Assembly: GCF_020382885.2 (NCBI RefSeq)
Contig: NC_058513.1
Coordinates: 3,363,408 to 3,427,407, forward strand
DNA length: 64,000 nucleotides
Direction of reading: 5' to 3'
DNA from: Scatophagus argus
Taxonomy: Eukaryota > Chordata > Actinopteri > Scatophagidae
The notes beneath the pieces are model-generated. The model was given only the letters and a program-made list of their open reading frames with translations, was not told the origin of the DNA and ran no database searches. Numbering within the stretch: the first letter of the stretch is position 1; every line of letters starts with the position of its first letter. A program made the position numbers and the translations under genes. This document shows, piece by piece, positions 49,961 through 62,560 of this stretch.

Positions 49961-49990
49961 GATAACCTTTTAAACCTTTTAAATTTATCC
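49961..49990. other. deletion junction in array unit 5
   Basis: Where unit 4 has 177 bases (46440-46616), unit 5 has only TAAACCTTTT (49971-49980). The filler resembles the adjacent AACCTTT. The loss is downstream of the unit-5 stop codon and of its candidate AATAAA, so the coding part is untouched. Confidence 0.85.
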
Positions 49991-50094
49991 TTATAAATTT
50001 ACTATATACAACTTATGCTTTACATTTCATACCTCTACTTCACCACATTTCATAGAGAAATATTGTATTTTATATTTTTATTTTAAGATAAAGT

Positions 50095-51592
50095 CTAATA
50101 GCGTCGGCGTTTGGGTTGTTTGCTGCCTCTGCCGTCGTCATCATCCTCCTCCTCCTCTCTTCTCCTCTTGCTGGTTCCTCCAGACAGTTGGCGAGAAGAA
50201 TGTGCTCGCACTGGTTCTTCATCGTCTGTATCGCTGTCAGCGTCGCTGTCAGCGTCACTGTCAGCGTCACTGTCTGAGACGGCATCATTCCAGAACCTGA
50301 ATCGTTTCCTGCTCATCTTATCTCCTTCATCTTCCTCTCTTGACCTCCTCCTTGATCCTCCAGGCACTGAGCTGGTGGAGGGTGCATCTTCCTCAGCATC
50401 ACTGTCGACGTCACTGTCAGAGATGGCACCAGGCAGTTCATTCCTCCTGGATCCTCCAGGCAGGGGATCTTCTGCTTCCACGGGACGGTTGACCTCCAAG
50501 TGAACTCGAGGCTCAGCAGGAGCATTTTCAAACTGTTGACCAACTTCATCTTCTTCATCTTCTTCATCTTCCTCATCTTCTTCCTCATAGTCATCATAAT
50601 TATTGTAAGCCAGTTCATCTCTAATTTGTCTCAGGTAAGCAATGGCTTCCATCACAAGTCCATTGATGAGGACGTACCGCAGCCAGTGAATGGTTCGAGC
50701 GTCAAATCGCCCATACTGTTCAATGACCTGCAGTATTTCCTGCTGTGGGTTATGTACCGGTCCAGCTACAAGATCATTTAGACAAATAATTGATTATTAC
50801 TACTTATATGACAGGAAAAGTAACCACACACTTCTACAATAATCACTTACTAATAAATCAGTGTTACATAGTTTGAAATGTGTGGATGCTTTTCATAACC
50901 TTACACACAGTGTCTTATATCCTCAGCAGCTCCAGCAACAAGCACTTTTTTGATGAGCAGTGATCAGAAGCTACTGACTGATCTTAAAATTCAGCACGAA
51001 ATCATTATTTGACTATTTTCTATACATGACAACAGTGTCTGCCCAATATCGTTTTATATTAAACCTCAGACACGTTTGTGTGAAATGAGGAGTGAAGTTC
51101 CTACCATGGTTAGGGCCAACGTGGGGTCCGTCTCCTAAGTCTGGCATAACTGAAAACAAAACAAAAAAAGACTATTTTAAATCCACATGATCACATTGTT
51201 TTTGTTCATTATTTACATTTTATGTTTTCAGTACATCACAACATGTCTGTCCTACACCTTGTAACATTAACACATAAGAGCCCAGACACATTTTTCTTGA
51301 TAGGAAAATGATGGAGGATATAAAACATATCAAATGGATTACATGTAACATATTTCTGATGTTTTCTTGGAAAAAGTACCCTGTAGTGTCCAAGATCGTA
51401 GTTCTACATATATTTTACTTTGGACTTTTGTAGTAACTTTTTTCCTCATTTAAAGGTTTTTGACACCAGTGTCACTGTGGGATCTTTTGGGTTAAACATC
51501 AGGCATGTTGGTATGAAATGAGGAGTGAGGTACCTACCGAGGTCAGGAGCATTGTGGTTAGCACCGTTGTGGGGTCCATCTCCTCTGTCCAT
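50095..51592 (-). CDS. array gene copy 5, 256 aa, shortest Ser-Asp tract
   Basis: Exons 51592-51538, 51149-51105 and 50765-50095. The Ser-Asp tract is eight residues shorter than in copies 1 and 6 and four shorter than in copies 3 and 4, showing change in steps of four residues (12 bases). Frame intact. The downstream flank carries the 167-base net deletion at 49971. A 5' noncoding exon ends at 52135. Confidence 0.75.
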
Positions 51593-52414
51593 TGTAACTG
51601 AAAAGATACAACAGCTAAAATATTATTTTAAATTCACATGACCGCACTGTCTGTGCTCAGCTTTTACATTTCATGTTTTCAGCCCATCACAATATTGTCT
51701 GCCCCACAACTTAAAAACAAAATGGCGCATTAAGGTATGTATAAAAATAATTATAGGTTAGCAGGTTAGTTTATGTATTTGTGTTGACAATTTAAATTTA
51801 ATTATCTGTTCCACGACTTGACTGCCACACATCTACACGACTGCATTTCTAACTGAAATAGGAACACACTCCTTTTGTGAGTCCAGTTATCCAGGACAAA
51901 CACCCACAAACACAGAAATATGACTTGAACTAAACTAATGCCAGCGTTGTGAGTGTATTAACAAAATCATCTAACAAAATGTCACTTCAAAATCAGTAGA
52001 GGATTTGCTGTGTGGCTTTGTGAAAAGACAAAACAGAAATGTGAATTTAACAGTTAACTAATGAACTAAATTCACGCAATCATTTATTTTCATTCTCAAT
52101 ACTATTCATGCCATGTTCAGGCTTGTAGACTTACCTGAATTCAAGGAAGCTTGTTTGGTCGCAGAAAAAGGAAGATTTCTGAAGGATCGCGTCGTCAAAA
52201 CGTCGTACGAGTGGTTTTGTCAGAAACGTTGTGTGATGCCGTCGAATCTGGTGGAGATCGTAGTGCAAACTGCTGTGTTGGTATCAAAGGAACACCTGAT
52301 GAGACTACAGCGGAATGTTTTCGCTGTGAAACATCACAGCCATCAAAGCACAGGAGTTCCAGGACTTTTAAGAGTTCCATTTCATCGGTCATCAAAAACA
52401 AGCGTGTCGGGGGC

Positions 52415-52514
52415 GGGCGTGGCCTAGAGGTTGGAGAATGGGCTTGCTTTCGGAAGGTCGCCGGTTCGATTCCCCCACCGGACAGGCAGGTGGAGTGATC
52501 GTGTTGTTCCCCCT
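52415..52514 (+). mobile_element. truncated SINE head, unit 5
   Basis: Same 100-bp SINE head, last complete one in the array. Confidence 0.7.
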
Positions 52515-53605
52515 CATCAGACTCAAACACATTTGAGTACTGCACAATACTGTTGTGTGCAATTTGTGACTTCTAGAGTCAGTTCTTCTAGTCTCATGTT
52601 AAATCATCGACCCAGCGCACTTGAAATTGATAGTGTGCAACACGTGTGTCGTACTCTGAACAACCTTAACTTTTAGCTCCATTTGGGTCAGTGTTTTGTA
52701 CTGTGAACAGAGCGCTGAGGCAGTGGTTGGTAACACAATCACTGTTTCAAGCCACCGCAGCTGCACAGGTGAAGCTGATTCTAACACTCTTCCAAATAAA
52801 GGTTTATTTTTATTATCTTTTCATTTAGTATTATCAGTTTCATTGTCTAACCTTTCAGTTTTATAGGCTATTGTGATCTGCTATCTTAGGAAAGTGTTTC
52901 TCGAGCAAGCGAAAACTGTGTCTCCATGTTTTTTAAAGTCAGAATGTGAGTATCTTTCCTCTTACACGTAGGGCTATCCATCCATCTAGATTGTTTTGAT
53001 GTGAGTTGCAGAATTTGCATCTATTCATGGACAAAAACCTTGTGCTCGTGACAGTACAGGATGTAGACAGTAACCATATCTTCCTTAGCTGAGCTATAAT
53101 GTTGGCTAGCTTGGTTTGCTAACAAAAGAAGAGAGTTCATACATATAACTGCTCACACAAGATCTGTGGATTATCTTAAGAAACTTCTTTTCTTAAAGTG
53201 ACACCAGTGTTTGATGTTTATTTATTTATTTATTTGTATATTTGTATATTAGACAGTGTACTTTGTCTATACCATACTTGGATTTAGTTACCTTTCTGAG
53301 TTTAAAGATAACCTTTCAGACAAGAAGAGTTTTGGGGTTTTTTTTGTTGTTGTTGTTTTTTTGTAATTTATGTCACATAGAGTAAAATAAAAGTCAGTTA
53401 AATGAAAGCACTTAACAGAGTAGAAATCTGAAAAATTAACAGTAAATTTTACTCCATTGTATTTTTCAGAGTAACATTTTAAGTTTGAGTCAAATTTATC
53501 CTTATAAATTTACTATATACAACTTATGCTTTACATTTCATACCTCTACTTCACCACATTTCATAGAGAAATATTGTATTTTATATTTTTATTTTAAGAT
53601 AAAGT

Positions 53606-55127
53606 CTAATAGCGTCGGCGTTTGGGTTGTTTGCTGCCTCTGCCGTCGTCATCATCCTCCTCCTCCTCTCTTCTCCTCTTGCTGGTTCCTCCAGACAGTT
53701 GGCGAGAAGAATGTGCTCGCACTGGTTCTTCATTGTCTGTATCGCTGTCAGTGTTGCTGTCTGTGTCGCTGTCAGCGTCGCTGTCAGCGTCACTGTCAGC
53801 GTCACTGTCTGAGACGGCATCATTCCAGAACCTGAATCGTTTCCTGCTCATCTTATCTCCTTCATCTTCCTCTCTTGACCTCCTCCTTGATCCTCCAGGC
53901 ACTGAGCTGGTGGAGGGTGCATCTTCCTCAGCATCACTGTCGACGTCACTGTCAGAGATGGCACCAGGCAGTTCATTCCTCCTGGATCCTCCAGGCAGGG
54001 GATCTTCTGCTTCCACGGGACGGTTGACCTCCAAGTGAACTCGAGGCTCAGCAGGAGCATTTTCAAACTGTTGACCAACTTCATCTTCTTCATCTTCTTC
54101 ATCTTCCTCATCTTCTTCCTCATAGTCATCATAATTATTGTAAGCCAGTTCATCTCTAATTTGTCTCAGGTAAGCAATGGCTTCCATCACAAGTCCATTG
54201 ATGAGGACGTACCGCAGCCAGTGAATGGTTCGAGCGTCAAATCGCCCATACTGTTCAATGACCTGCAGTATTTCCTGCTGTGGGTTATGTACCGGTCCAG
54301 CTACAAGATCATTTAGACAAATAATTGATTATTACTACTTATATGACAGGAAAAGTAACCACACACTTCTACAATAATCACTTACTAATAAATCAGTGTT
54401 ACATAGTTTGAAATGTGTGGATGCTTTTCATAACCTTACACACAGTGTCTTATATCCTCAGCAGCTCCAGCAACAAGCACTTTTTTGATGAGCAGTGATC
54501 AGAAGCTACTGACTGATCTTAAAATTCAGCACGAAATCATTATTTGACTATTTTCTATACATGACAACAGTGTCGGCCCAATATCTTTTTATATTAAACC
54601 TCAGACACGTTTGTGTGAAATGAGGAGTGAAGTTCCTACCATGGTTAGGGCCAACGTGGGGTCCGTCTCCTAAGTCTGGCATAACTGAAAACAAAACAAA
54701 AAAAGACTATTTTAAATCCACATGATCACATTGTTTTTGTTCATTATTTACATTTTATGTTTTCAGTACATCACAACATGTCTGTCCTACACCTTGTAAC
54801 ATTAACACATAAGAGCCCAGACACATTTTTCTTGATAGGAAAATGATGGAGGATATAAAACATATCAAATGGATTACATGTAACATATTTCTGATGTTTT
54901 CTTGGAAAAAGTACCCTGTAGTGTCCAAGATCGTAGTTCTACATGTATTTTACTTTGGACTTTTGTAGTAACTTTTTTCCTCATTTAAAGGTTTTTGACA
55001 CCAGTGTCACTGTGGGATCTTTTGGGTTAAACATCAGGCATGTTGGTATGAAATGAGGAGTGAGGTACCTACCGAGGTCAGGAGCATTGTGGTTAGCACC
55101 GTTGTGGGGTCCATCTCCTCTGTCCAT
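53606..55127 (-). CDS. array gene copy 6, 264 aa
   Basis: Exons 55127-55073, 54684-54640 and 54300-53606. It shares the SDTDSNTDSDTD variant with copy 1, from the far end of the array, and has Asn for Asp after it (SDTDNEEP). Frame intact. The 5' exon ends at 55670. Its upstream region differs from the other copies because the array stops at about 55950 and a different SINE follows, so any promoter element within the SINE head would differ. Confidence 0.75.
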
Positions 55128-55945
55128 TGTAACTGAAAAGATACAACAGCTAAAATATTATTTTAAATTCACATGACCGCACTGTCTGTGCTCAGCTTTT
55201 ACATTTCATGTTTTCAGCCCATCACAATATTGTCTGCCCCACAACTTAAAAACAAAATGGCGCATTAAGGTATGTATAAAAATAATTATAGGTTAGCAGG
55301 TTAGTTTATGTATTTGTGTTGACAATTTAAATTTAATTATCTGTTCCACGACTTGACTGCCACACATCTACACGACTGCATTTCTAACTGAAATAGGAAC
55401 ACACTCCTTTCGTGAGTCCAGTTATCCAGGACAAACACCCACAAACACAGAAATATGACTTGAACTAAACTAATGCCAGCGTTGTGAGTGTATTAACAAA
55501 ATCATCTAACAAAATGTCACTTCAAAATCAGTAGAGGATTTGCTGTGTGGCTTTGTGAAAAGACAAAACAGAAATGTGAATTTAACAGTTAACTAATGAA
55601 CTAAATTCACGCAATCATTTATTTTCATTCTCAATACTATTCATGCCATGTTCAGGCTTGTAGACTTACCTGAATTCAAGGAAGCTTGTTTGGTCGCAGA
55701 AAAAGGAAGATTTCTGAAGGATCGCGTCGTCAAAACGTCGTACGAGTGGTTTTGTCAGAAACGTTGTGTGATGCCGTCGAATCTGGTGGAGATCGTAGTG
55801 CAAACTGCTGTGTTGGTATCAAAGGAACACCTGATGAGACTACAGCGGAATGTTTTCGCTGTGAAACATCACAGCCATCAAAGCACAGGAGTTCCAGGAC
55901 TTTTAAGAGTTCCATTTCATCGGTCATCAAAAACAAGCATGTCGG

Positions 55946-56215
55946 GGGCGATCAGAAGGTCGCTGGTTCGATTCCGGGCAGGAAAAAGTTGAGTGTGGTG
56001 GAGTGATAATGCCCCCCCCACCCCATTGGCCAGCTGATGTGCCCTTGAGCAAGGCACTTAAACCCCAATATATGCTTCCCGCTTGATGCAGCAGACAGCT
56101 CCTGTGTGTTTCACTGCATGTTGCATGTGTGTGTTTCAATCAGTGATGGGTTAATTGTAGGGAAGCAATTTCCCAGCTTGGGATTATTAAAGTAACTTAA
56201 ATTAAAAAAAAAAAA
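55946..56215 (+). mobile_element. SINE at the right edge of the array
   Basis: Array homology stops within GTCGGGGGCG, followed by ATCAGAAGGTCGCTGGTTCG and a B box (GGTTCGATTCC), then the conserved body GCCCTTGAGCAAGGCACTTA and an A-rich tail at about 56202-56215. The A-box part is missing relative to the SINE heads inside the array. It has the 3' body that those heads lack. Confidence 0.75.
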
Positions 56216-57079
56216 AATTAAACATTGACGAGGATATGTCACCTTGGCTGGACTACTAGAGTTTGATTTCAGATATAATATACCTTGACATGTGTTTTCT
56301 GTCATGTTGCTGATTAGACCAAATCAAGTTGTGTGAAGTTCTGCTGGGATTGTATTTATACTCATCAGGTTGGGGAGGAAGTGGTTGATTGTCACACTTT
56401 TTACTTTTGAATCCCCCAAAAACTCAATTCTTACTAGTTTCCCTTAGAGTGTGTAATCGAAGTCTAAAGTGTGAATGGGGCATGCAGTGAACTCTCTGTC
56501 TTCAAACCTATTCAAAGGATGTGGGCTGTCAAATACATCTTGTACACTTGTGACAGCCATTACCATCATGGGATCAATAGCCACACTTGATGTGATTGGG
56601 TTTCCTTGTGTTATTGTCCTGAGGGAAAAAATAGAGGCAGTCTTAAAAATTAGTTTAAAAAGTTAATTTTCCATTGAAATACAACAACCTAACACAACCT
56701 CTTGCAATGAGACAACGTATACAGGGAAAATCATTTTTATAAATGTTTTTTTTTCTTATATAACAAAAGAAAAATAATACTCAACTCATCTTCATGGCAT
56801 TCACTCACTATCAGTAACACATGGGACAACCAACCCTGAAGAGAATGTGACAAGCATCCTCAACTGGGATTTTGTTTTTGGCCAGTGGCTAAGCTAACAG
56901 CTATATATTGTAGCCAAGAAAAGACAAAAAGGCTATACTTTTGCACTCAATAATACCTTGTGTATTATTAAAAACATTTCATCTTTTGAGACACTGAGGG
57001 CTCCATTACTTAACATTCAGAAAGGTGTCTGAACTTTTAATATTTCAGAAACATAGTGTACTATTACTCAGGCAGACTA
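56216..57079. other. no gene seen
   Basis: AT-rich noncoding sequence without a recognisable element. Confidence 0.4.
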
Positions 57080-57410
57080 TCAAATGAAGAACCTTCTGTT
57101 AGGATAGGGCTCAGTGTTTTTTGTCTCCTGTCCTCTCTCTCCCCTCCTCTGGTGTGTGAACCAATCCGGAGCAGGGCCGGGCCGACCCGTCTTCCTCCTG
57201 TGATCCACTTACATGCAAACCTGCTGCTCATCTGGTCCAATCATCACCACTCTACCTCCTGATTTATAAACTCTCCTGCTTCACTAACCCCAGATTGTAC
57301 TGTCAGCTTCTGTAGTATTATGTCAGACTCTCTCCTTGAGACGATCTCTGTTTGTGATTTTTCCTTACGATCTAATACTTATCTCTTTGTGCTCAGGTTG
57401 TCAAGTTTTC
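57080..57410 (+). repeat. LTR-like dispersed repeat remnant
   Basis: Contains CTCTCTCCCCTCCTCTGGTG, GGAGCAGGGCCGGGCCGACC, CCTGATTTATAAACTCTCC and GATTTTTCCTTACGATC, a GC- and pyrimidine-rich island in AT-rich flanks in the style of a fish LTR end. A TATA-like TTTATAAA near 57261 would suit a promoter. No internal coding region or second LTR is seen. Confidence 0.3.
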
Positions 57411-58154
57411 CAATCCAGTGTTTTCAGTTTTTGATAGCTGGGCTGCTGTTTTGTTTACGTGGCTCATAGATTGTGTGTTTGATCAAGTGTACTTTTTATA
57501 ATAGTGGGTACCCTGTTTAGACACAATCCCGCAGGAACAAGGCAGATTTATTAATTTGAGCTTACATATGTTGATTTTGGTGGCTGGCTAAAACTAAAAC
57601 TTAAGTAACTGTCAAGTAACTATTAGCAGGTTTTAACAGCTTCAACTGGCTAGCTAATCAGCATTAACTCTGTAAGCTGATTGAAAAGTATCCTGCACTT
57701 ACATGATATCATGCTACACTAATGCTAAAGATGAATGTACCAAATTTGAAGTGTAAAAAAGTTGGCATCCCTAACTAATAGAAGATTTGTAGCACAGAGA
57801 TTGAAGAAGCAACATTTTCCTTGTGTTCCAGTTTCCAGTTTGCATTATTAAGTAGAAAAGCACAATGTTTAATCCAGTCCCTACTAGGGGCCAATTCATA
57901 CCACCACAACAGCTCCCCTGGGCTTTACAGAGCTTTCTTTAGAACTTTACTGTTCTCATAGTCTCATTTTCAACTTCAATATGCAGCTGTGTGCAGCAAC
58001 AAAACAAAAGGTTTAAAAGACGCTGTTCAGCACCAAACAGCAGGCAGACGCAATCTGGTGAACGTAGTGAAGCGTTTGGCAGCAAGAGCCAGATATGTAC
58101 TTCAGGAGCTGATAGAGACTAACAACAAAGCTTACAAATGGACTTCTAAATGTT
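57411..58154. other. no gene seen
   Basis: Nothing supportable before the SINE that follows. Confidence 0.4.
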
Positions 58155-58345
58155 AAACTTCTTTGAGCAAATTGGGGGGGTTAAAGGCCTTGCTCAAGGA
58201 CACATCAGCCAGCTAACGAAGGGGAGTAATCACTCCACCCTTCCACGCTCCACTTCTTCTGTTCCTGCTAGTCCAGGGTGGGGGATCGAACCAGCAACCC
58301 TCTGGTCACAAGCCGCTTCTCCAACCTCTAACACAGCTGCTAAGC
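58155..58345 (-). mobile_element. tRNA-derived SINE, minus orientation, same family as the array spacer
   Basis: Read on the minus strand: TTAGAGGTTGGAGAAGCGGC (A-box region), GCTGGTTCGATCCCCCACC (B box), GTGGAGTGAT and TGTCCTTGAGCAAGGCC. It shows how the head found in the array units is continued in a fuller copy. Confidence 0.75.
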
Positions 58346-61300
58346 AGCTAAAAAGACAGCAAATGTTCATGTTATTCTTGAACTGCTGGATGTGTATATA
58401 GGCAACAGCTAGCAACTTAACAGATAATAACATATTAATGTTGTATTCACAACTTGTTTCCACTGGCAAATTTCCGAAAAAAAAAAAAAAAGGAAAGAAG
58501 TTGTCCATCTGTGCTAACTGTGGAACTTTAAAAACAGCACCCCATGAGAAATACATTTACTAGTGCGGGTGCAAGTCAAATGATATCTGCAAAATACCTT
58601 CTTGAGCTTTGACATCATTTTTTGCAGTGATCTTGGCAGTATGACCTGTCTTTAGAGAGGAGTAGCACTGCCAAGTGTCTGCCCACTGTTCCATTTATCT
58701 GACTGACTGATGACTGATTGAGGTCTCAGTTCTTAGAAATGCTTCTGTGGCCTTTTCCACTCTTCTATGTCCTTTGATATTTATCATTTCTACAGATCTC
58801 TGTCATGAAGACTACTGCTGGTAATCAGACTTCTTTTGATAGGGCAGAGCATCAGTTGTTTCAACGAATGTGATGACACTAATATGGGTTGGATAAAATA
58901 ACTGTTTTCAACAGCAGAGCACGATTCAGGAGTCTTGTTAAGGTTTACATGATGCCTGGATGGCCAATGTATTTTCAGTAAAACATGAAAAAGTACAGCT
59001 TGGAAAAAAAATCTTGGTTCATTCAAGCATGTTACTAAGGGATGCAGGTTAACAGTTCTTGTACAGTTCCTGTTTTGATTACAACAAAACTGCAACGAAA
59101 CGAATGGCATTTGCCCAAAAGTTCTTCATTGGAACCAATGCTTGAAGTCACGCCCAGGAAAAACAATTGCACCATTAGTTCTTTGTATAAAATTTTAATA
59201 TAACCTATGTTGTGATGATGCAATGCAATGCAGCTATCTGTCCTCTCTCTACGGCAAAGGTAGGGTGATGTTATAATTACAATTACAATTATTATTCAAT
59301 TGATTGACCACAGATTAAATGGCAAGTATTTTCATTATCAAATATAGCTTTAGTCATTTGTTTAAACAAAAGCCCCAAGCATTTGCTTCACAAATGTAAG
59401 GTTACGATCTCTTTCTTTGTCATTCATGATGGAGAACAGAATATCTTTGGGCTCTGGACTGTTGGTTCTGGACTTTTGACTCCAGAAATCATAATAGATG
59501 GACATTTTATTGTCAAGGCAATTAGTCTCTTAACAACAATAATAATAACAATAAGGACAGATTAATCAATAATGAAAATAATAGTTTATTGGAGCCTTGG
59601 TTTTAATTCAAAGCTTGTAAAGGTCTGATTTTATTTTGTGTGCACACCAACCCAAAGGGACCTCATGAAACTAATTTGGTAGTGTTTGGGGTCCACACAG
59701 TTACCCAATGCGGTAAAAATCAATACTGGTTTCATTGAACCATGACTGTAATCCTGCCTAACCATTCAACAGTTTTAAGGGTAAAGCCTCAGAAATTTTG
59801 GTTTCAAAATTTCTATTAAAAATTTCTATTAACTATTACAACATTAAATATGAATAAATTATCAACAGTCAAAGTTTAAGGAGGGAAAGTCATTACTTTA
59901 AATAGTGAAATTATGTCATTACAACTGTCATCATAGTTTGATTCGTAGTATTTTTTTTCTAACTCAGTCCTGAACACTTCAGACTTGTGAGAACGACACA
60001 TGGAAAAACTGAAATACAGAAATTTGTCCTGTAAAATATCCAAAACTTTGAGTTTAGCAGAAGAGAGCCGATGATAGCCGATGACAGGATCCCATGGCCC
60101 ACAACAGAGAAAATGTATGTTGAGGGCCTGTAACCGCATGGCAGATAAGAAGATGCTCATAATTTTTACACTGGACTAACTTTGGAAGCTACACACCAAA
60201 GTTAAAAAGACTTATTTTGTAGTTCAAGTATGTAATTTAATCTGCTGTATTTTTTGCCTTTATTGCTGAAACAAGTATTGCCTATGAGAGAAGCACACAG
60301 GAAGCAAGGGGTTTGCATTATCACTGCATGATCTCTTCACCCAGATGCAAATTTGAAAAATGGACAGAATTATCTCCTGAGTGTATATGTATGTACATAT
60401 ACAAATGATTGTATTTATATTGTTCTATTTAATTTTAGGTAATTCTATTCTGTATTAAATTACTTTTATATATGCTCTACGTGTGTTCCATGAAGGGGAA
60501 TACAAACTTTCATTTGTTGTGTAATTCAATGGTGCACGAGGACAAATAAATTTAAAATAAAATTCTTGAATTAAAAAAATTACCAAATAATACCTGTAAA
60601 AATAGTCTTTATGCAGCAAGCTCAAAGCACAATACAGTGAACAGGAAGGCCTTGGCGTACTTGACTGTGAAGGACTGCTTTCTCAAAAAGCAGCACTTCA
60701 GCATTTTATCACATCTCGCTTTCACTAGACAGACACATTAGCACCCAGAAGGCAGACTGCAAATTTGGACTCAACTTGACTGACCTCTAAGAATGACCTT
60801 GTATTTGTCCTCCTTCCCAAGATGAATTTTCCTTTGCCAAATTTCTCATCATTAAAATGTATCAGGACAGCTTCATTTGCAGACTAGAGCAGAACTACTT
60901 GGGAGCTGGAGCAGTGCCAAACTCCCGATAACACAGATACTATCATTGTACCTCAAATTAACCTCCTCCAGATTTGCCTTCAGCTAACTACACAGCTATA
61001 CACAGGGACAAGCCTGGGGTGAAAGCACCTGGTTGTTCTGCTCTGAGGGCAAGATTTTCTTCTTTGCTTTGACAATGGCTCTTGAGAGTTTAGCCTCTTC
61101 ATCTAAATGACATGACAGCGCAGAAGCAGGCAGGTGGCGGCTGCAGCTGAAAATTGGTTCTTATCCCCATGATTAGACTATATTTAACTACTGTAATAAC
61201 CACACGAGAATGATACTGGGTGAGATATTGAAGGCAAAAGAAGTAGTTAGGGCATATAACAGAGCTTTTTATTGCAGTAATTTAGCAGACAAGGGGAGCA

Positions 61301-62284
61301 CGTGCATGTGATGCACAAGAGCTAGAATAAATATAAATAAATAAAAATGAAAATTGCCTCACATTCATGCACCACCATCCCTGAGGATGATGAAAGATCA
61401 GTGCTAAAAAGCAAACTAGCCAGTACTTATCACCCAATGAATCCAGGGTGAACCCACAGCCTGTTTTCTTTTCCCCAACCCCTTAATTATTCATTGCACA
61501 AAAGCCCCTAGAAATACTGAAATGTCTACTTATTTCCTGTCCTTATCTTCAAAGTCTCATGGGAAATAAATGTTTGTCCATTAAAATTACAAGGTACTAA
61601 CAAAGGACTGTAATTTTACAAGGTACTGGAGATAAGCTTAGTATTGCCTGTAGAAAAAATGTGCTGACTGGTCACTGACACTATTTTGCTTAGTACATCA
61701 TGCAGCTGCCTGGTTATGTCTAAAGGCAGGAAGATGGAGGCAAGGACAGGATCTAAATTGCATCAGTCAAGGTATACTGGCCAATCAGAACATCCCACTT
61801 CCCTCTGAAGAACGAACAGCAATCATGCTTATCTGACAAAAATGCTCGTAATGGAAATGAGAGTGTGGATAATCCCTGCTGTATGCTGCCATCATCTTCC
61901 TATCTGCAATAAGACAAAGAGCTTTACATGCAGCAGTCACATAGCTAGCTATTAATGTTAATCTTTACTGTATCCACTGCCTGAACTGTTGATGTCACTT
62001 TTTATTATCAGCAAAACACACAAAAGATCATAAAGCATTCAACCTGACACAACTTTCATGCACTCTGACCGCTAAGTCCTCTCAGTCAAAGTGAATAACT
62101 GGAGCCTAAATGGTTTTACTGAGACACATGCCCTCCATGCCTAACATTTCTGAAAATGCAGACTGAAGATCACTGACACTGATGCTGAAACCAAGGTGAA
62201 CAAAACCTAGCTATTTTTGGATTGCTATTTTTGAGTATTTCAAAAATCCACACGTCCTTCCCATATCTATACTTCTTAGCTGTG
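58346..62284. other. no gene seen
   Basis: About 3.9 kb without a supportable exon. The longest minus-strand frame (60160-59876) is AT-rich, has no good splice signals and resembles nothing known to me. An A-run lies at 58478-58492. Confidence 0.4.
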
Positions 62285-62560
62285 CAGGGTCACAGGTGGG
62301 GGGAGCTGGAGCCTATCCCAGCTGACTATGGGCGAGAGGTGGGGTTCACCCTGGACTGGTCGCCAGTCAGTCACAGGGCCAACACACAAAGACAAACAAC
62401 CACACACACTCACACCTAGGGGCAATGTAGAGTAGCCAATAACCTAATGTGCATGTTTTTGGTATTGTGGGAGGAAGCCGGAGTACCTGGAGAAAACCCA
62501 CACAGGCACAGGGAGAACATGCAAACTCCACATAGAAGGGCCCAGACCGGGATTCTAATT
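62285..62560 (+). repeat. common teleost interspersed repeat, copy 3
   Basis: Same family as 43591-43947: GAGCCTATCCCAGCTGAC, CACCCTGGACTGGTCGCC, GGGAGGAAGCCGGAGTACC and ACATGCAAACTCCACATAG. Both ends are truncated relative to the copy in array unit 3. Confidence 0.8.

Larger units (their letters stand above)
34658..55950. repeat. tandem array of six gene-bearing units, about 3.5 kb each
   Basis: The same sequence recurs head to tail. Units start (at CATCAGACTC) at 34658, 38191, 41730, 45632, 49164 and 52515, giving periods of 3533, 3539, 3902, 3532 and 3351 bases; the sixth unit stops at about 55950. The long third unit holds a transposable-element insertion and the short fifth unit a deletion. 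Copies are nearly identical, with scattered single-base differences. Each unit contains, left to right: a MITE-like stretch, a TTTA microsatellite, the minus-strand gene, a CpG-rich 5' exon, and a 100-bp truncated SINE head (replaced at the right edge by a fuller SINE). The left end joins unique DNA; the right end lies inside a SINE. Confidence 0.97.

Noticed and set aside
34658-55950. A CRISPR array or simple satellite
   Set aside because: Units are 3.5 kb, carry a spliced gene and have no short repeat-spacer pattern.
59876-60160. Minus-strand 94-codon frame as a coding exon
   Set aside because: AT-rich, no pyrimidine tract with AG at a sensible place, and no recognisable motif; probably a chance frame.
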